A stretch of DNA of 64,000 bases. Origin: Craterostigma plantagineum (taxonomy: Eukaryota; Streptophyta; Magnoliopsida; Lamiales; Linderniaceae). Below the pieces are notes generated by a model. It was given only the letters and a program-made list of their open reading frames with translations. It was not told the origin of the DNA and did not search any database. The stretch is taken from assembly GCA_027422505.1 (NCBI GenBank), contig JAPQWV010001407.1, positions 1-64,000 of the forward strand, given 5' to 3'. Position numbers and translations under genes: made by a program. Shown here one piece after another: positions 11,264 through 22,843 of this stretch. The stretch's first letter is position 1; each line of letters starts with the position of its first letter.

Positions 11264-13614
11264 ATGGCAGCCCATGTAAACGCCGCCGCCGCCGACCACC
11301 GCAAGAATGGCTTCTGCACCAAACCCGCCGCCGTTAACGGCGGCCGCGATCTCTGAACTGGGATTTGCAGCAGATTCGCTCAAGGGCAGCCATTTAAGCG
11401 AGGTTAAGAAGATGGTAGAAGAGTTTCGTCGGCCGGCGGTGAGGCTCGGCGGAGAGACCCTCACCATCGGACAGGTCGTGGCGGTGGCGGCTAGAGGGAG
11501 TGCGGTGGCGGTGGAGCTCTCCGAGGCGGCGAGGAGCGGCGTCAAGGCGAGCAGCGACTGGGTTATGGAGAGTATGAACAATGGGACTGATAGCTATGGT
11601 ATTACCACTGGTTTTGGGGCAACTTCTCATCGGAGGACGAAGGAAGGTGGCGCGTTGCAAACCGAGCTCATTAGGTAATAATAATATATTTTTCTTATCT
11701 TTTATTCTCGATTTTCTTTTTTATTTCCAGAAATAAATGGTCTTTTTCTTTTTTCCGAGGTCTATTCTATTATTGATGTTATTGGATTTCGAGTTGAAAA
11801 GAAATCTCGAACGACATTACTTCTGTAGATGGGAATATTTTGTCTTATTCTTGTCATACATTTGTCAGATTCCTGAACGCCGGAATCTTCGGCGGCGGCG
11901 ACGACAAACACGCGCTGCCGCGCTCGGCCGCAAGAGCCGCCATGCTCGTGCGAATCAACACCCTACTCCAAGGCTACTCAGGCATAAGATTCGAAATCCT
12001 CGAAACCATAAAAACCTCCTCAACGCCGACGTCACGCCGTGCCTCCCCCTTCGCGGCACCATCACCGCCTCCGGCGACCTCGTGCCCCTCTCCTACATCG
12101 CCGGACTCCTCACCGGCCGTCCCAACTCCAAGGCGGTCGGACCACCGGCCAAGCCCTGACCGCCGAGCAAGCCTTCGAGCTCGCCGGAATCACCGCCGGC
12201 TTCTTCGAGCTTCAGCCCAAGGAAGGGCTCGCCTTAGTTAACGGCACCGCCGTGGGCTCCGGCCTGGCCTCAATCGCCCTCTACGACGCCAACGTCCTCT
12301 CCCTCCTCGCCGAAGTAACCTCCGCCGTCTTCGCCGAGGTCATCGGCAAGCCAGAGTTCACCGACCACCTGACACACAAGCTCAAGCACCACCCAGGCCA
12401 GATAGAAGCCGCCGCCGTGATGGAGCACGTACTCGCCGGCAGCGCCTACGTAAAATCCGCCCAGAAAATCCACGAAATGGACCCACTGCAAAAACCCAAG
12501 CAAGACCGCTACGCCCTTCGAACCTCGCCGCAGTGGCTCGGCCCGCAAATCGAAGTGATTCGCTCGGCGACGAAGATGATAGAGAGAGAAATCAACTCCG
12601 TGAACGACAACCCACTCATCGACGTTTCGAGGAACAAAGCCCTCCACGGCGGAAACTTTCAGGGCACGCCCATCGGCGTCTCCATGGACAACGCTAGGCT
12701 CGCCGTCGCATCCATCGGAAAACTAATGTTCGCCCAATTCTCCGAGCTCGTCAACGACTTCTACAACAACGGCCTCCCCTCGAACCTCTCCGCCGGCCGA
12801 AACCCTAGCTTGGACTACGGCTTCAAAGGGGCGGAGATAGCCATGGCCCGCCTACTGCTCGGAGCTTCAGTTCTTGGCCAACCCGGTGACCAACCACGTT
12901 CAGAGCGCCGAGCAGCACAACCAAGACGTGAACTCACTCGGGCTAATCTCGGCGAGGAAGACCGCCGAGGCTCTGGACATCCTTAAACTAATGTCGGCCA
13001 CCTTCTTGGTAGCTCTTTGCCAGGCGATAGACTTGAGGCACTTGGAGGAGAACCTTAGGCACGCCGTGAAGAACGCCGTGAGCCAGGCGGCGAAGAAAAC
13101 CCTAACCACCGGCTCGACCGGCGGAGAGCTCCACCCGGCGAGGTTCTGCGAGAAGGACCTCCTCAGAGTCGTCGACCGCGAGGACGTCTTTGGGTACGTC
13201 GACGACCCTTGCAGTGGGACCTACCCATTGATGACGAAGCTTAGGCAGGTGTTGGTTTCCCACGCGCTGGAGAATGGAGAGGAAGAGAAGGACCCTAGCA
13301 AGTCGATCTTTCTGAAGATTGCAGATTTCGAGGAGGAGCTCAAGGCGGCGCTTCGCAAGGAGGTGGAGGCGGCCAGGGCGGCGGTGGAGGAGGGGACGCC
13401 GGCGGTGGAGAATAAGATCGGAGATTGCAGGTCTTTTCCGATGTATAAGTTCGTCAGGGAGGTGGTCGGCGCTCGGTTTCTGACGGGGGAGAAGATGGTT
13501 TCGCCGGGGGAGGAGTGTGATAAGGTTTTCGTTGCTATGAGCGAAGGGCTCATCGTTGATCCTCTCTTGAAGTGTGTTGAAGGTTGGAATGGTGAGCCTC
13601 TTCCTATATGCTGA
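11264..13614 (+). CDS. PAL: Phenylalanine ammonia-lyase
   Basis: Deaminates L-phenylalanine to trans-cinnamate, the entry step of phenylpropanoid metabolism; a cytosolic homotetramer in known plants. The N-terminus [20 protein letters not shown] from the ATG at 11264 is typical of dicot PAL and is preferred over the ATG at 11307, which lies in a shifted frame. Exon 1 runs to 11675 ([19 protein letters not shown]; Tyr in the catalytic loop). The 193-bp intron (11676-11868) splits the conserved Arg codon. Exon 2 carries the MIO prosthetic-group motif [17 protein letters not shown] at about 12055-12105, [20 protein letters not shown] at about 12605-12660, and ends LPIC and TGA. Length matches the family (about 700 residues). 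Frame breaks: two single-base gaps at about 11350-11365, gaps at about 12010 and 12139, and one extra C at about 12852. Motifs on both sides of each break are intact. Confidence 0.95.
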
Positions 13615-14621
13615 AGAAGATAATGTAATTCTCTCTCTCTCTCTCTAAAAACGAATTTAGGGATTATATTATTTTTTTCTTTCCTCGAATCTCGGATTGT
13701 TGTGAAGACTATTGTACTACGTTTGTGTTTTATTGAAATAATTATGTACATGCTAAGTGTAATAAGATGGCGAACCATGAGACTTACTACAGTACTGTTC
13801 GACAAACTTGCTGTTTTAGCTCTGAACATTGTGTGGAAGATTAATTAGATCAGCGATGACGAATGATTAAGTCAAATTTGCTGGTTCTAATCAACATTTA
13901 AGAGCAAAATGTCAGGAATATTATATAGTGTGCAGTTATTATTAAAATGTTGTGGATATGAAGAAGAGCTTCTAAGCTTGTGAAAACAAGTGTGTCGTAA
14001 TGCCAATATTACATAACATGAGGGAATAATCTTTAAAAACTAATATATATACATATAAATATATTACCACACAAATGAGGTTAACAATATACGCAATTGA
14101 AGCTACGTTCTTACGCTGACTTGACAAGTTCATCTTTAGATTAGGCGTGAAACCAGGTACTCAATTGCACCCTTATATTTCTTTCAATTTTTATTATTAC
14201 TTAGCTAGAGAAATACTAGCAACAAACATGTCTCATTGGAGATATCAGTTACGTTCAAGATTCATTCTTTTGTATAATCCCGTTTATTATATATCATTGG
14301 CATTTGTTTTATTTTTTTCGTCATTCGAGTTGTGATTTAAGGACAGGAGTAATAAATGAATATTTAATGGACTACGAGGTTGTTGTACGTCGAAGCATTC
14401 CATCCATTACCAAGATAACGTTTCAGGCATATCCTAATATTTTATTCTACCTGGAAAATTTAAAAAAAAAAGCCATATTTTTTTTCTCCAGACATACATG
14501 AATAACATTGAAATCTACAACACAAAACAAAAAAGAAAATGATTCTTGATGGGGAAAACATGAGGGTTCATCATATTTCTGAGACAGCACTCTTCCTTTT
14601 TCTTGATCCATTGAAATTATT
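13615..14621. other. Intergenic region between PAL and the SMR-like gene
   Basis: The PAL 3' untranslated region starts with a short CT run (13631-13646). The rest is AT-rich with no recognisable gene or repeat. Confidence 0.55.
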
Positions 14622-14894
14622 CTACACCGCAAACAAGAAAGTTTCAACCATCATATTATCCATGAAGGCGATCTTACGATGATCATTGTACGTAAGTTTA
14701 ATCTTCTTCTTCTTCTTCGGCGGAGGTGGGCATATTAGGGTTTCTGGGATCATATGCTTGGGAGATTTAGGAGTGTGACACTCATCATCATCTTCGTCTT
14801 TGCCTCCATCAGATCTTGTTTGTGAAGGTGATATTTCTACCTTTATAATTGGCAACCTCTTCACTAATTCAAGATCTATAGTAGTAGTAGACAT
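14622..14894 (-). CDS. SIAMESE-related (SMR)-like CDK inhibitor
   Basis: A 90-residue single-exon protein. SMR proteins bind cyclin-CDK complexes and promote the switch from mitosis to endoreduplication, often under stress. The acidic stretch KDEDDDECHTPKSPKHMIP followed by CPPPPKKKKK matches the family core (C-x-TP-x-S...IP...CPP-basic). The C-terminal end METFLFAV-like tail (MMVETFLFAV) resembles the hydrophobic FFxFAL end of many SMRs. The protein is as short as known members and is uninterrupted. A TAAATA box lies roughly 80 bp upstream of the start, and a GA/CT microsatellite follows farther upstream. Family assignment rests on short motifs only; the individual paralogue cannot be named. 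Confidence 0.75.
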   Translation of the reverse strand: MSTTTIDLELVKRLPIIKVEISPSQTRSDGGKDEDDDECHTPKSPKHMIPETLICPPPPKKKKKIKLTYNDHRKIAFMDNMMVETFLFAV

Positions 14895-15029
14895 TATTCT
14901 TGAATTTGTTTTCCTTTTTTCTCGTATCTAGCTATTTGTGTTGCGTGCAAGAAGTTGGATGAGCTATGAGGGTATTTATTGTTTGGAGGCGTAGGCGTGT
15001 AAGGGAAGGCCACAATTGAATTGATGAAA

Positions 15030-15030
<1 letters not shown>

Positions 15031-15076
<46 letters not shown>

Positions 15077-15118
15077 CTCTCTCTCTCTCTCGATATACAT
15101 ATATATATATATATATAC
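15031..15118. repeat. CT and AT microsatellites upstream of the SMR-like gene
   Basis: An interrupted CT run (15031-15091, with two CGAT interruptions) is followed by an AT run (about 15097-15117). It lies 140-220 bp upstream of the SMR-like start codon, in the likely promoter or leader. Confidence 0.9.
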
Positions 15119-15343
15119 AGATTATTTCCTCCCAAGTTTGGAACATATACGATTACATGGTACGTGTGGTTAAGAGGAAACGAGCATCTTGTTTATTGTT
15201 CCTTACAGTTACATGCTTTATGTTCTTAAATACATAAACGCTTGATATGATCTAATTAGTTCCTATTGCAAATATCATGTCATGCTTTTAACTACGGGTA
15301 GAAGTCATTTTCTTGAGCTGAAATCGATGCTCATTCTTTTATT

Positions 15344-15742
15344 GGGGCAATTTGATTCAAGCCCTTGTCAGAATTTTCATTTAGGATTCAGTCCTTTTCA
15401 GGAAAAATTTAGTTTTACGGACCCGATTTCTACGGTACCACTTCATTGCTCTGAATAACAATAGTTGAAATTTTGTAGTACAAACGATCATCCTGTACTA
15501 GTTAAGGATCATTCGATACCAGTTCATTTATGCAGTATCACTTCATTGTTCTAAAATAACAATACGTTCAAAGTTTGTAACACAAAATGATCATCCTATA
15601 CTAGTTCATATAACTTTTACACCACTTTTTCTATTTGGGTTCTTACCGCTAATTTACAGAAGGTTGTTTAAACTAAAATTTTTCCGACAGGGCTGAATCT
15701 TAAATTAAATTTATAACGGGCCTGAATAATTGAAATTAACCC
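15344..15742. mobile_element. Foldback/MITE-like element with long imperfect inverted repeats
   Basis: A 399-bp element. The left end starts GGGGCAATTTGATTCAAGCCC; the reverse complement of the right end starts GGGTTAATTTCAATTATTC and continues AGGCCC. The arms stay alignable for roughly 85-90 bp, sharing the phrase TTAGGATTCAGTCC/TTAAGATTCAGCCC and GGAAAAATTT. The interior has several TACCACTTCATT-like phrases. No clear target duplication was found. The outer end resembles the end of the insert at 22103-22843. Confidence 0.65.
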
Positions 15743-16320
15743 TTTTTCGTTCTCACTAAAAGAAGAATATTAGCTGCAAGAAAGTTAAAAGTAGTAATAT
15801 TCAGGTGGGTCCCACCACCATTCACGTGCAAACATCGTAATTGAATTTTAACTTAGACGTCTCTATTACTACGTGGGATCAATCAATCATTCAATTATAA
15901 CAATATAGAATGTATTACAGCATTGTTTATCATTCAATTGTTTAATATTTTGTCCCCTTCTCATAGCTGCATCATATCCTAATAAATATCAAGGCATATC
16001 GGCATACCTCACATTTCGTGCTTTTAAGCTTCCAGGTAACTTAATTCAATTCGAATTTCAATTCCACCAATAGTAACAAAATTTACTTATGAGTGTAATT
16101 GCAATATCTTCACTACCGTTTCTCGTCGTTCTTATTATTACAAGAATCAGAAGATTTCAGGGTTGACTGCCCATGGTGAATTTCTTGCTCATTTTATTTC
16201 AAAGACATACATACATACACACACATATCCATATGTAAGATTATTACATGCATTATATAGTTTTGACGTTATTATAGACCAGACACTCAGTTAATATTCC
16301 ACTCATACTCAAAACAGAGA
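15743..16320. other. Intergenic 3' flank of SEX4
   Basis: AT-rich sequence with no gene seen. The part near 16200-16320 is probably the SEX4 3' untranslated region. Confidence 0.5.
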
Positions 16321-18873
16321 TTAGTAATCTTCATCTTCAAAGCTCTCCAAAAACTCCTTAATCAGAATGCGCTCGTCGGCCGAAAGGTCACCATCTTCGC
16401 CAGCCAAACGATCCCTAATCTCAGCGTTAATACTGCTCGTATTATCATCAGACACCTTTAACAGCATATATCAGTCGATCCCATATTATTATCACCATTC
16501 GAAATCTAAACCTTGCAAGAAAAAGGGAAGATTAAGTTGATATGATGCATTTGATTACCTTAATGTAATTGTTGACATGGCCATCGCTGTTGGGCTTAGT
16601 ACTCGGCTCGTCCTTGTTACACACCCATTCGCCGTCCACGATATACTTGTACTCATATTGTCCTTCCTAATGAAGAGATATACCGATTTTCGTAAGTAAG
16701 AAGAGTGTTCGTGTTAACTATGGTTCTTTTAGCGTTGAACGCTTACGGGCAATTCTCGACGTAGAATCCATGAACCTTGCTTTTCGTCGTAGGACAAGGG
16801 TATTCTCTGGCCACCAGAAAAAGAACGAAAAAAGAAAAAGAAAATACTTCGAGCTAAAGATTTCGTTACAATTAGTGAATGAGAATTATTATAACAACAT
16901 TATATTATTACTACTATTATTTATTATTATTACCTGACCCCATCCGACGTCGAGCCCAGAAATTTCCACGGTCGAACAGCCTTTGTCTGACCAGGCGAAC
17001 GTCACGGGCTTCTTTTTTAATCCCGTGAGCTGTGGTTATATATATAAAAAAATTTGATAATGGACGATGAGTTCTTTACGCTACCAAAAATTTAAAAAAA
17101 AAGGAAAAGGACGCTTACGATATCAGCAGTTGCGCTTCGAATGGCGTCTAGCTTAGAAAACACGGCCTCTTTCCCTGCGCAGATTAAATGTAAACATTTG
17201 CATTTACCGTAGAATTTTTTTTTTGCCCGACTAAAAAACTTAACATAAGAACTTTACCGTGAGCAGCTTGTGCGCTTCGGCGAGCTGATATCCTCGAACC
17301 CAAAACATGTAGGCCAGCTATAACTCGAAAAAAGAGAACAAAAAAAAACGACGGTCGAATGACATTTTATCGTCACTGAATAAAATAAATAAATAATAGC
17401 GCAACTCGTTGAGAAAATAATGCGTACTGCGGTCGCCGGCGCTCTGCCAAGGCCGGCGGTGCAATGAATGTAAGTGACGCCGCCGTTTCAGAGCGATAGC
17501 CTTCAGAAGCTTACTAACAACCGCCGGGAGTCGCATTCTCAGATCAAAGCGTCGAAATCCCTTTAAAAATACAAATTCGTCAGGGAACAAAAAAAATACT
17601 CATAACAAAAATTATTTTTGGGACGACATGTGACCTAATTTCGGCTCGAATGTGTTGAATGTCGCCGAGTTCGCTGGCGTACTGACGAATGGCGGCAATA
17701 TCAACCCCAAAATATCTAAAAAAACGTCGCTTAAGGAACTCATAACAGAGGTTAAATCTTTAAAATTTATAACAAACAAATATTAGTTCATTAGTAGGAT
17801 ACTCAAGATCTGAATCTTTTTGTACGCAGAATATAGTTTTCACTCCAATGCTACGAAGCTTGTCGACGTCTTTTGGAGTCTGTCGATCAGAAAAAAAGCT
17901 AATAAGAAGAGAGTATATATAGCAGAAAGCTTTTTATTACAAAAAAAAAACCGAAGAAGTGAATTTCATTACTTGAAGGCACGAACCCACGATCAAATCG
18001 GGGAGAATGAAGTTATAGTTCATCCCAAGTTCGTGTCTGTACGTCAGCACTGTTGCAGAATAATTTATCTTCCACAGTTAAAGAACATGCTAAAAATACA
18101 AATTCCCTCTTCTAAAGAAAATTTACCATTATTCGATGAAATTCGAACTTACCCGCCCCCATAGCTGCGGTCATGTCTTGGCTGTACGTTTCTGATTTTT
18201 CATCCATTTTCGACGTCTCGTCTTTCTCTGTACTCGATGAAGAACCAGATATAGCCTGGGAAAAAGAATCAGTGTTTTCTTCAGTGTAAGCCAAGGCATA
18301 GCTCAAAATCGAATGCTGAGAGGTGGATAAGCATAAACTACAACTAAATGAAGAAACTAAAGGAAAGAAACGGACATTGAACTGTCAATAAGACGAAGAA
18401 AAAGACAGTATGCCGTATAATCAAGAAATAACAGGACACCCCTTTTCAGACAACATTTTACGAAGAAAAAGTGTCATTACCTTTACATATAACGGCCTAA
18501 TTGCAGACCAATCGGTACCTTTGGCGATCCCCTGAAGATCCCATAAAAAATGTCCATTCTTAATCAGAAATTCATTACAGAGATAGCAGCCTAACCAAAA
18601 TCAGAATGAGATAGGGATAAGATATAAACAAAGAACACAGAGGTATGCTTTACCAAGAAAGTAAAATGGCTTCGAGCTTTCCCATGCTGGCTTTTCAAGC
18701 ACACCAGCGGCAAAGCAGTGGATCTACAGTTGTAAAACAGAGTATCAAGCAAAGAGATTATGCTACTACCACTGCGGGCCCGTTGAATTGGACCTAGAAA
18801 AAATAATAAACAGGAAATAAATCAACAAAGAAGAAGAGAAAATTAAACCTGGGAAGCTCTGAAGGCAGTTCAT
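16321..18873 (-). CDS. SEX4: Phosphoglucan phosphatase SEX4/DSP4-like, multi-exon
   Basis: A chloroplast dual-specificity phosphatase that removes phosphate from starch glucan during degradation. The start MNCLQSFP (ATG at 18871-18873) matches the SEX4 transit-peptide start. Exons then give [74 protein letters not shown], and the active-site loop HCTAGLGR at 17443-17466 (HCx5R signature). [19 protein letters not shown] links to the CBM48 starch-binding domain: [47 protein letters not shown] and DGHVNNYIK. The C-terminus ends [14 protein letters not shown] and TAA at 16321. Domain order and length fit the family. A divergent promoter is shared with the first V-ATPase G gene (start codons about 1.1 kb apart). 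Exact exon edges were not all determined. Confidence 0.9.
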
Positions 18874-19952
18874 TTGAGCTTTTTAACACTGCAAATCAAG
18901 AAAATCTTGGCTCAGCTCAAAATCAGTGGTGCTTGACGGCAGTGATTGAGATTTGATTTGTGGGTCTTCACTTCATTTCATTTTTCTTACCTTTTTTCAA
19001 TTATCATAATGAATTAACACGTGTGCTAACCGCGAAGTTTGGGAGAAAGGAGATATTTTTCTCTACAACCACCCGAGGCGTGAAGTGTACTTGAGTGCCC
19101 ACAATTCCCTATGCCATCAAGTGGCAGTTACGTCATTTCGCTTGAAATTAATAATCCATTTATCCCAACTAATTACTTAAATTCACAATTATTTATCGCG
19201 AGATTTAAAACAAGGGAAAAAGAACTAATAATGTCGAGTTGTGGTCAGTTTTGCTTCGACTGATTGATTAATTTTTTTCCGCGTGTTTCTTCTTTAGTCT
19301 TCGTCGATTATACGATTCTCAGATCGATCTGCTCTCCTCTGATCGGGTAAAGCTGCTCACACCTTATCTTTTCATGTTAGCTGATGATGATCATCTTACT
19401 GTTACTGTGGCTGGATTGATTTCTGTTTCTATTTCAGTCCAAATAGTTGTTAATGTGTAGATCTCCGTGAGCTGTATCCTACGCTCGTTTATCTGACTTG
19501 AAATCAGCTCAGATGGTTAGATTAGGTTTGTGATTCCAAAAATTACGGTGTAGAAAAGGTGTCGAAAGGGGGGTCGTGGTTTATTGGGATTTGGTTGGTG
19601 ATATGAGGCATTTTATGCGATTACGATAGCTATATGGCTCGAATTTGAGTTAGTTTTTAGCGGAAGATTCTTGCCATGGATTTTCCTGAATTTGATATGA
19701 TCAAGGATATCAAGGGTTTTGAGAAATACAAGAAGCTGCAGATGGAGTGTTGAATATAAGCGGTCGGAAAGATTCTAGCTTTTAGACATTTGGGTGTTTT
19801 TGGTAGATGTCGTTGATTGCTTGTGGGTTTATTATGTTCTTCCGTTTCTACAAAGTGCTAGCTAAAACACTGGCATTTTCTTCACTAGGGGTTGATTGAT
19901 TTGATACGAACTAATCATGGACATAATTTACTAGCAATCCGTTTTCAACAGT

Positions 19953-20700
19953 ATGGCGTCGTCCTCCAATAGCCAGAATGGAATTCAACTCTTGCTAGCT
20001 GCAGAGCAAGAAGCTCAGCATATCGTTAATGCTGCTAGAACAGGTAAGTAATTACACCGTCCAGGCTTTTGTGCGAATCCTTTCCGCAATCTTCCTCTCA
20101 TTAATTTTTAGGCGAATCGAATAATGGTATACATGTACCTTTTGCTGTGGTGTGGTAGTATGGTTGTAGGTCATCTGTGTTGACTAAATGTAGACTTGGG
20201 TTATTTATCCCTTTGACTTAAATTATCATATCCTAGTTGAAAAGCTCGATTCGAAAATATATTCTTTTATGAACTGTAAATCTATTCGGTTTTCCATGGT
20301 TGGTACAGCCAAGCAAGCCAGATTAAGACAGGCAAAGGAAGAAGCAGAGAAGGAAATTGCCGAATTCCGTGCGCAGGTGGAGGCTGAGTTCCAGAAAAAG
20401 GTTGCAGAGGTAAGAATCTAACCGAATAACAATAGCAGATTAACCGAAATAAATGACAATATAGTCAGTTATCATGCCTCATCATGTTAGAACTCCATAT
20501 CATCAATCCATTTCCTCACTGTTTTGTCCTTAATTTCTCGTGTGCCATCCCCACAGAGTAGCGGTGACTCGGGTGCTAATGTGAAGCGCCTCGAGAAAGA
20601 AACGGAGGGCAAAATCGGCCACCTTAAGGAACAGACTTCGAAGATTTCACACGACGTCGTCTCTATGCTTCTCAGCCACGTCACCTCCGTCAGGAACTAA
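19953..20700 (+). CDS. VHA-G: V-type proton ATPase subunit G, copy 1
   Basis: A peripheral-stalk subunit of the vacuolar H+-ATPase V1 sector, which acidifies vacuole and endomembranes. Exons at 19953-20043, 20309-20409 and 20557-20700 join to an uninterrupted 111-residue protein, the usual size. It starts [20 protein letters not shown] and contains [20 protein letters not shown], a charged coiled-coil typical of subunit G. It ends [18 protein letters not shown] and TAA. A long leader intron runs from GATCGG|GTAAAG (about 19348) to CAACAG at 19951. It differs from copies 2 and 3 at the penultimate residue (Arg instead of Lys). All three copies keep an open frame. It is convergent with a truncated DUF668 gene. 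Confidence 0.95.
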
Positions 20701-21167
20701 CATCCTCATCGATGTCCTCTCAATCAGAAGATGGTTCGAATGTAATATGAATTCCTTTATTTCGTGATGTCCAGCAGCTATTCTATTTCCCTTGATTTGA
20801 ATAAAAAAAAATTGGCATTTCACTTGGTTTCTAGACCTTAATTGTGCTTTGTCGAGTTGCATGCAATGCATTACGGCTTCTGATTAAACATCTACTGAAA
20901 TATCTCCAACATTTTGAATTTACTCCACATCAAACTTCTGTATATAAATATTCATGAGCATCACAATCCCTATACAGCCAGCAGCAAACTTACGTACACA
21001 TAAAAGCACACAAGGAGCTGTCCAAGCGGATCTTCCGGGCCGGGCCGGGCCACAAACCCACAGATCAGCAACCGCGGGCCATCGATCATGCGTCCAAGCT
21101 AGGGTTTTTTCCAGCCCTTTTTCTGCGTACGTACAATACAAAAAGAAAAAACACGCACATAACCTAA

Positions 21168-22102
21168 TCAATCAACATACTCATCATCGACCGATCTGCT
21201 GCTACCGCACCCAGCCAACGTTTTCGCGCTGATTTCCCTCCCAACCTCCACACGTAATTCAAAGCCCATGAGAAGCTCGGTGATCGCCGCCTCGGTCTTT
21301 TCTTGGTTCGCAAAGTAGAGCGTCTGAACCAACAAAACGTTCGTCCTCGACACAAACTGTGGTGCTCGAAGCTCCTCTCCGACTGCCACCTCACCGTGCT
21401 GTGGGCCATGGGCGCGAGCCACCCGAGGGTAGCCGCGATCGCATCGGTCCACTCCCCGGCTAGGGCCGTGTCGTAGGCCTCCGAGCCCAATTGGCCAGCA
21501 TAGGGCCTCAGCTTGGCCCGAAGGGCGTTTCGTATGGTGGCGGGCAGCATGCTGTAGAGGTCGTCCCTCGCGTCGTTTCCTATCAGGTGAGGAGAAGGGA
21601 CCAACTTTTCGATGAATATTATGAGGTTTGCGTAGTGAAGCGCTAGGGCAACCGCCCCGAGGGTCTCGGGCGGCGCGCTCGCCGGCTTGTTGTCGTCGTT
21701 CTTGGAAGGAAAAGCGTCAGAGCCGTTTTCCTGAGCAGGTTTCCGAGGGTTCTTGGCTTGTTTTTTTCATCTGAATTTCGAGGATATGTGTTTAAGGGCG
21801 AACTGCTGCTTTCGCGACCCGCGGGCACGGGCGGGTCAGTCTGTTTCTTACGTGGGCCCTTCTCGGTTTTGCGAAATGGCCAAAGCTTAAAGGTGGCGCC
21901 TTTGCTTGCTTTTTTCGAAGACGGGCCCGGGCTGGGATGGCCCGTCGACTTTCCTAACGGTGCAGAGAAGAAACTGACGCCATAGGGCTTGCGGGATAAC
22001 GGGCTGGATGTGGGCTTGAGCGGACCCGAATAGAAGTGCTCGACGTGATTCGTTCTCAAGAGCGGGCCCGATGCAGAGACGGGCTTTAGCGAAGGAAACC
22101 TA
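21168..22102 (-). pseudogene. Truncated DUF668 gene (C-terminal half), copy 1
   Basis: Homologous to the 3' half of the complete gene at 28533-30255 but cut at about 22102, where a 741-bp insert begins. It keeps the DUF668 core: LALHYANLIIFIEKLVPSPH, LIGNDARDDLYSMLPATIRN, SERSFEHHSLVSRTNVLLVQ-type segments, and ends SVDDEYVD and TGA. It lacks the N-terminal DUF3475 domain. Single-base differences shift the frame at about 21340 and 21720. It may be transcribed, since its own 3' end is intact, but it has no obvious promoter. I regard it as a duplication-truncated fragment. Confidence 0.85.
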
Positions 22103-22843
22103 AGTTCGAGTGAGTAACACTTCTTATCGTTGCTATACCACTTTACGCTTCTATTATACCATTTTACTTTGTTTTAGTACCTCATTATATAAAATTAATA
22201 CCAAATTAGAATAATATCTCGTACCAGTTTGAGTAATGCTTCTTATCGTAACTATACCACTTTACGCCACTACTGTACCGAACCTTATGGAAACTATACC
22301 ACTTACGCCTTTCTGATACCACATAACGAACACTCATCTAAACTACTGGCGATTTCACTTTCATTTCGTTAATCTTGATGGACAAACAATTGGGGGACCA
22401 CTAAGGCGCGGCGTAATTTCCAAGCTATGGGTCTCTCGAATTTATGCACAGCTTTAATTTCGACAAAAACATGCTCGATTTATGTAATTTGCGTAAATGA
22501 ATTTCTAAATTACTCCTCACAAATCTTAAATCTGACGACGTAAATATCATTGAGATCATCGAGTTCACATCAAACTTGATTTTGTGCTCAGTATGCTCGA
22601 AAATTTACGGCAAATCAATCATTGAAATAGTTTTGTCGATTGATACCATTTGAATAACATCTCGTAACAAATAGCAATACATACCTTTTTATATAACCCC
22701 TAAAAGGGCATTTTCGTCAAATCATACTTTATGCCCTTTAATTTGAGTTTTATCTAGAGTTATTCCTTAAAACTGTATTTAATCTAAAGAGGGCCTGAAT
22801 TCAAAAGCGAAGTTATGATGGGGCCTGATTTGTAAACTGCCCC
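22103..22843. mobile_element. Transposon-derived insert at the unit 1/2 junction
   Basis: 741 bp, not homologous to the DUF668 gene or the VHA-G promoter. The right end, read outward, is GGGGCAGTTTACAAATCAGG then CCC, close to the end of the element at 15344. The interior has repeated CTATACCACTT phrases like those inside that element. No matching left inverted repeat is present at 22103, so its left end is missing or lies at the duplication breakpoint. No transposase frame. Confidence 0.6.

Larger units (their letters stand above)
19173..22843. repeat. Tandem unit 1 of a triplication (VHA-G + truncated DUF668 gene)
   Basis: From TTACTTAAATTCAC at 19173 this 3.67-kb unit is nearly identical to the next unit. 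It holds the VHA-G promoter, leader intron and gene, the 3' half of the DUF668 gene, and a 741-bp insert that ends in a transposon-like terminus. Confidence 0.92.

Noticed and set aside
11307..11678. ATG at 11307 as the PAL start
   Set aside because: The conserved PAL N-terminus starts at 11264; 11307 only appears because of nearby frame errors.
14894..15135. Arg/Glu-repeat proteins on the minus strand
   Set aside because: They are a translation of the CT microsatellite, not coding sequence.
21758..21985. Plus-strand frames over the DUF668 copies (also 25457-25798 and 29065-29382)
   Set aside because: Antisense shadows of the GC-rich linker of the DUF668 gene; they encode no recognisable domain.
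20918..22102. Truncated DUF668 copies as short functional genes
   Set aside because: They lack the N-terminal domain, end at a transposon junction, contain frame shifts and have no evident promoter. Kept as fragments.
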